Assembly: GCA_002707185.1 (NCBI GenBank)
Contig: PAMF01000035.1
Location: 27,690 to 32,697, forward strand
Source of the DNA: Chloroflexota bacterium
Lineage (GTDB): Bacteria > Chloroflexota > Dehalococcoidia > UBA3495
Direction of reading: 5' to 3'
Length of the DNA: 5,008 nucleotides
In this document: positions 4,906 through 5,008 of the stretch, piece by piece
Numbering within the stretch: position 1 is the stretch's first letter
How the letters are laid out: each line of letters opens with the position of its first letter
Program-made: the position numbers and the translations under genes
Notes under the pieces: model-generated
The model's input: the letters and a program-made list of their open reading frames with translations, nothing else
The model's database searches: none
What the model was told of the DNA's origin: nothing

Positions 4906-5008
4906 CGCTGAAGACAACGAGATGTTGCTGTTCATTGGGGCCTCATCCGTGTCGTCATTGTCTAGACCATAATTTATAGCATACAAACGGGAATACACTC
5001 CACGTTTG
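4894..5008 (-). CDS. C-terminal end of a probable ABC exporter (ATP-binding/permease) protein, partial
   Basis: The last 37 codons of a minus-strand gene that enters from the right edge, ending in TAA at 4894. The translation begins KRGVYSRLYAINYGLDND and then has an acidic, polar tail ending SADND. The RGVYSRLY-I pattern resembles the end of MsbA/LmrA-type ABC exporters, where the nucleotide-binding domain is followed by G-x-Y-xx-LY-xxQ and a short variable tail. With no Walker or signature motif in view, this rests on a short stretch only. The gene converges on the hydrolase with 11 nt between the stop codons. Confidence 0.55.
   Translation of the reverse strand, partial: KRGVYSRLYAINYGLDNDDTDEAPMNSNISLSSADND

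Noticed and set aside
1..5008. tRNA, rRNA, CRISPR arrays, insertion sequences
   Set aside because: I found no cloverleaf, rRNA-like stretch, regularly spaced repeats or transposase sequence on either strand.

Overview
This window is bacterial chromosomal DNA of moderate GC content, most likely from Chloroflexota (Dehalococcoidia or SAR202-like). That placement rests on protein resemblance from memory: the small CxH/CxxC protein and the UGSC/GWTDGLPVVP gene pair are types I associate with those lineages. No rRNA or other marker in the window confirms it.

Layout. Positions 1-1436 (minus) hold the N-terminal 478 codons of the replicative DNA polymerase III alpha subunit (dnaE), starting at a GTG and running off the left edge. 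Positions 1437-1674 are non-coding. They carry a probable dnaE promoter and a striking 61-nt palindrome (1593-1653) that looks like a bidirectional intrinsic terminator. Positions 1675-1926 (minus) encode an 83-residue putative zinc-binding protein with a good sigma70-type promoter just upstream. Positions 1927-2168 have no supported gene, only that promoter and a hairpin. Positions 2169-3823 (minus) form a two-gene operon, described below. Positions 3824-4009 are a divergent intergenic region with an extended -10 promoter facing right. Positions 4010-4882 (plus) encode an alpha/beta hydrolase. Positions 4894-5008 (minus) hold the last codons of a gene that ends tail-to-tail with the hydrolase and resembles the C-terminus of an ABC exporter.

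The main discovery is the upstream gene of the operon. Conventional gene calling stops it at an in-frame TGA (3524-3526) and gives a 102-residue protein. The frame continues past this TGA for 80 sense codons to a TAA at 3281 and reads U-G-S-C. Directly after the TGA is a bacterial SECIS-type stem-loop whose GGUCU apical loop sits 19-23 nt after the UGA. From memory, this is the same loop sequence and spacing as in E. coli fdhF. The gene is therefore a selenoprotein of the UGSC (seleno)protein family, and the organism should have SelA/SelB/SelC/SelD.

The operon's second gene, 41 nt downstream, encodes a 356-residue protein of a family known by its GWTDGLPVVP motif but with no assigned reaction. 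The two proteins probably act together in an undefined redox or catabolic step. The neighbouring alpha/beta hydrolase is divergently transcribed and may or may not be related to it.
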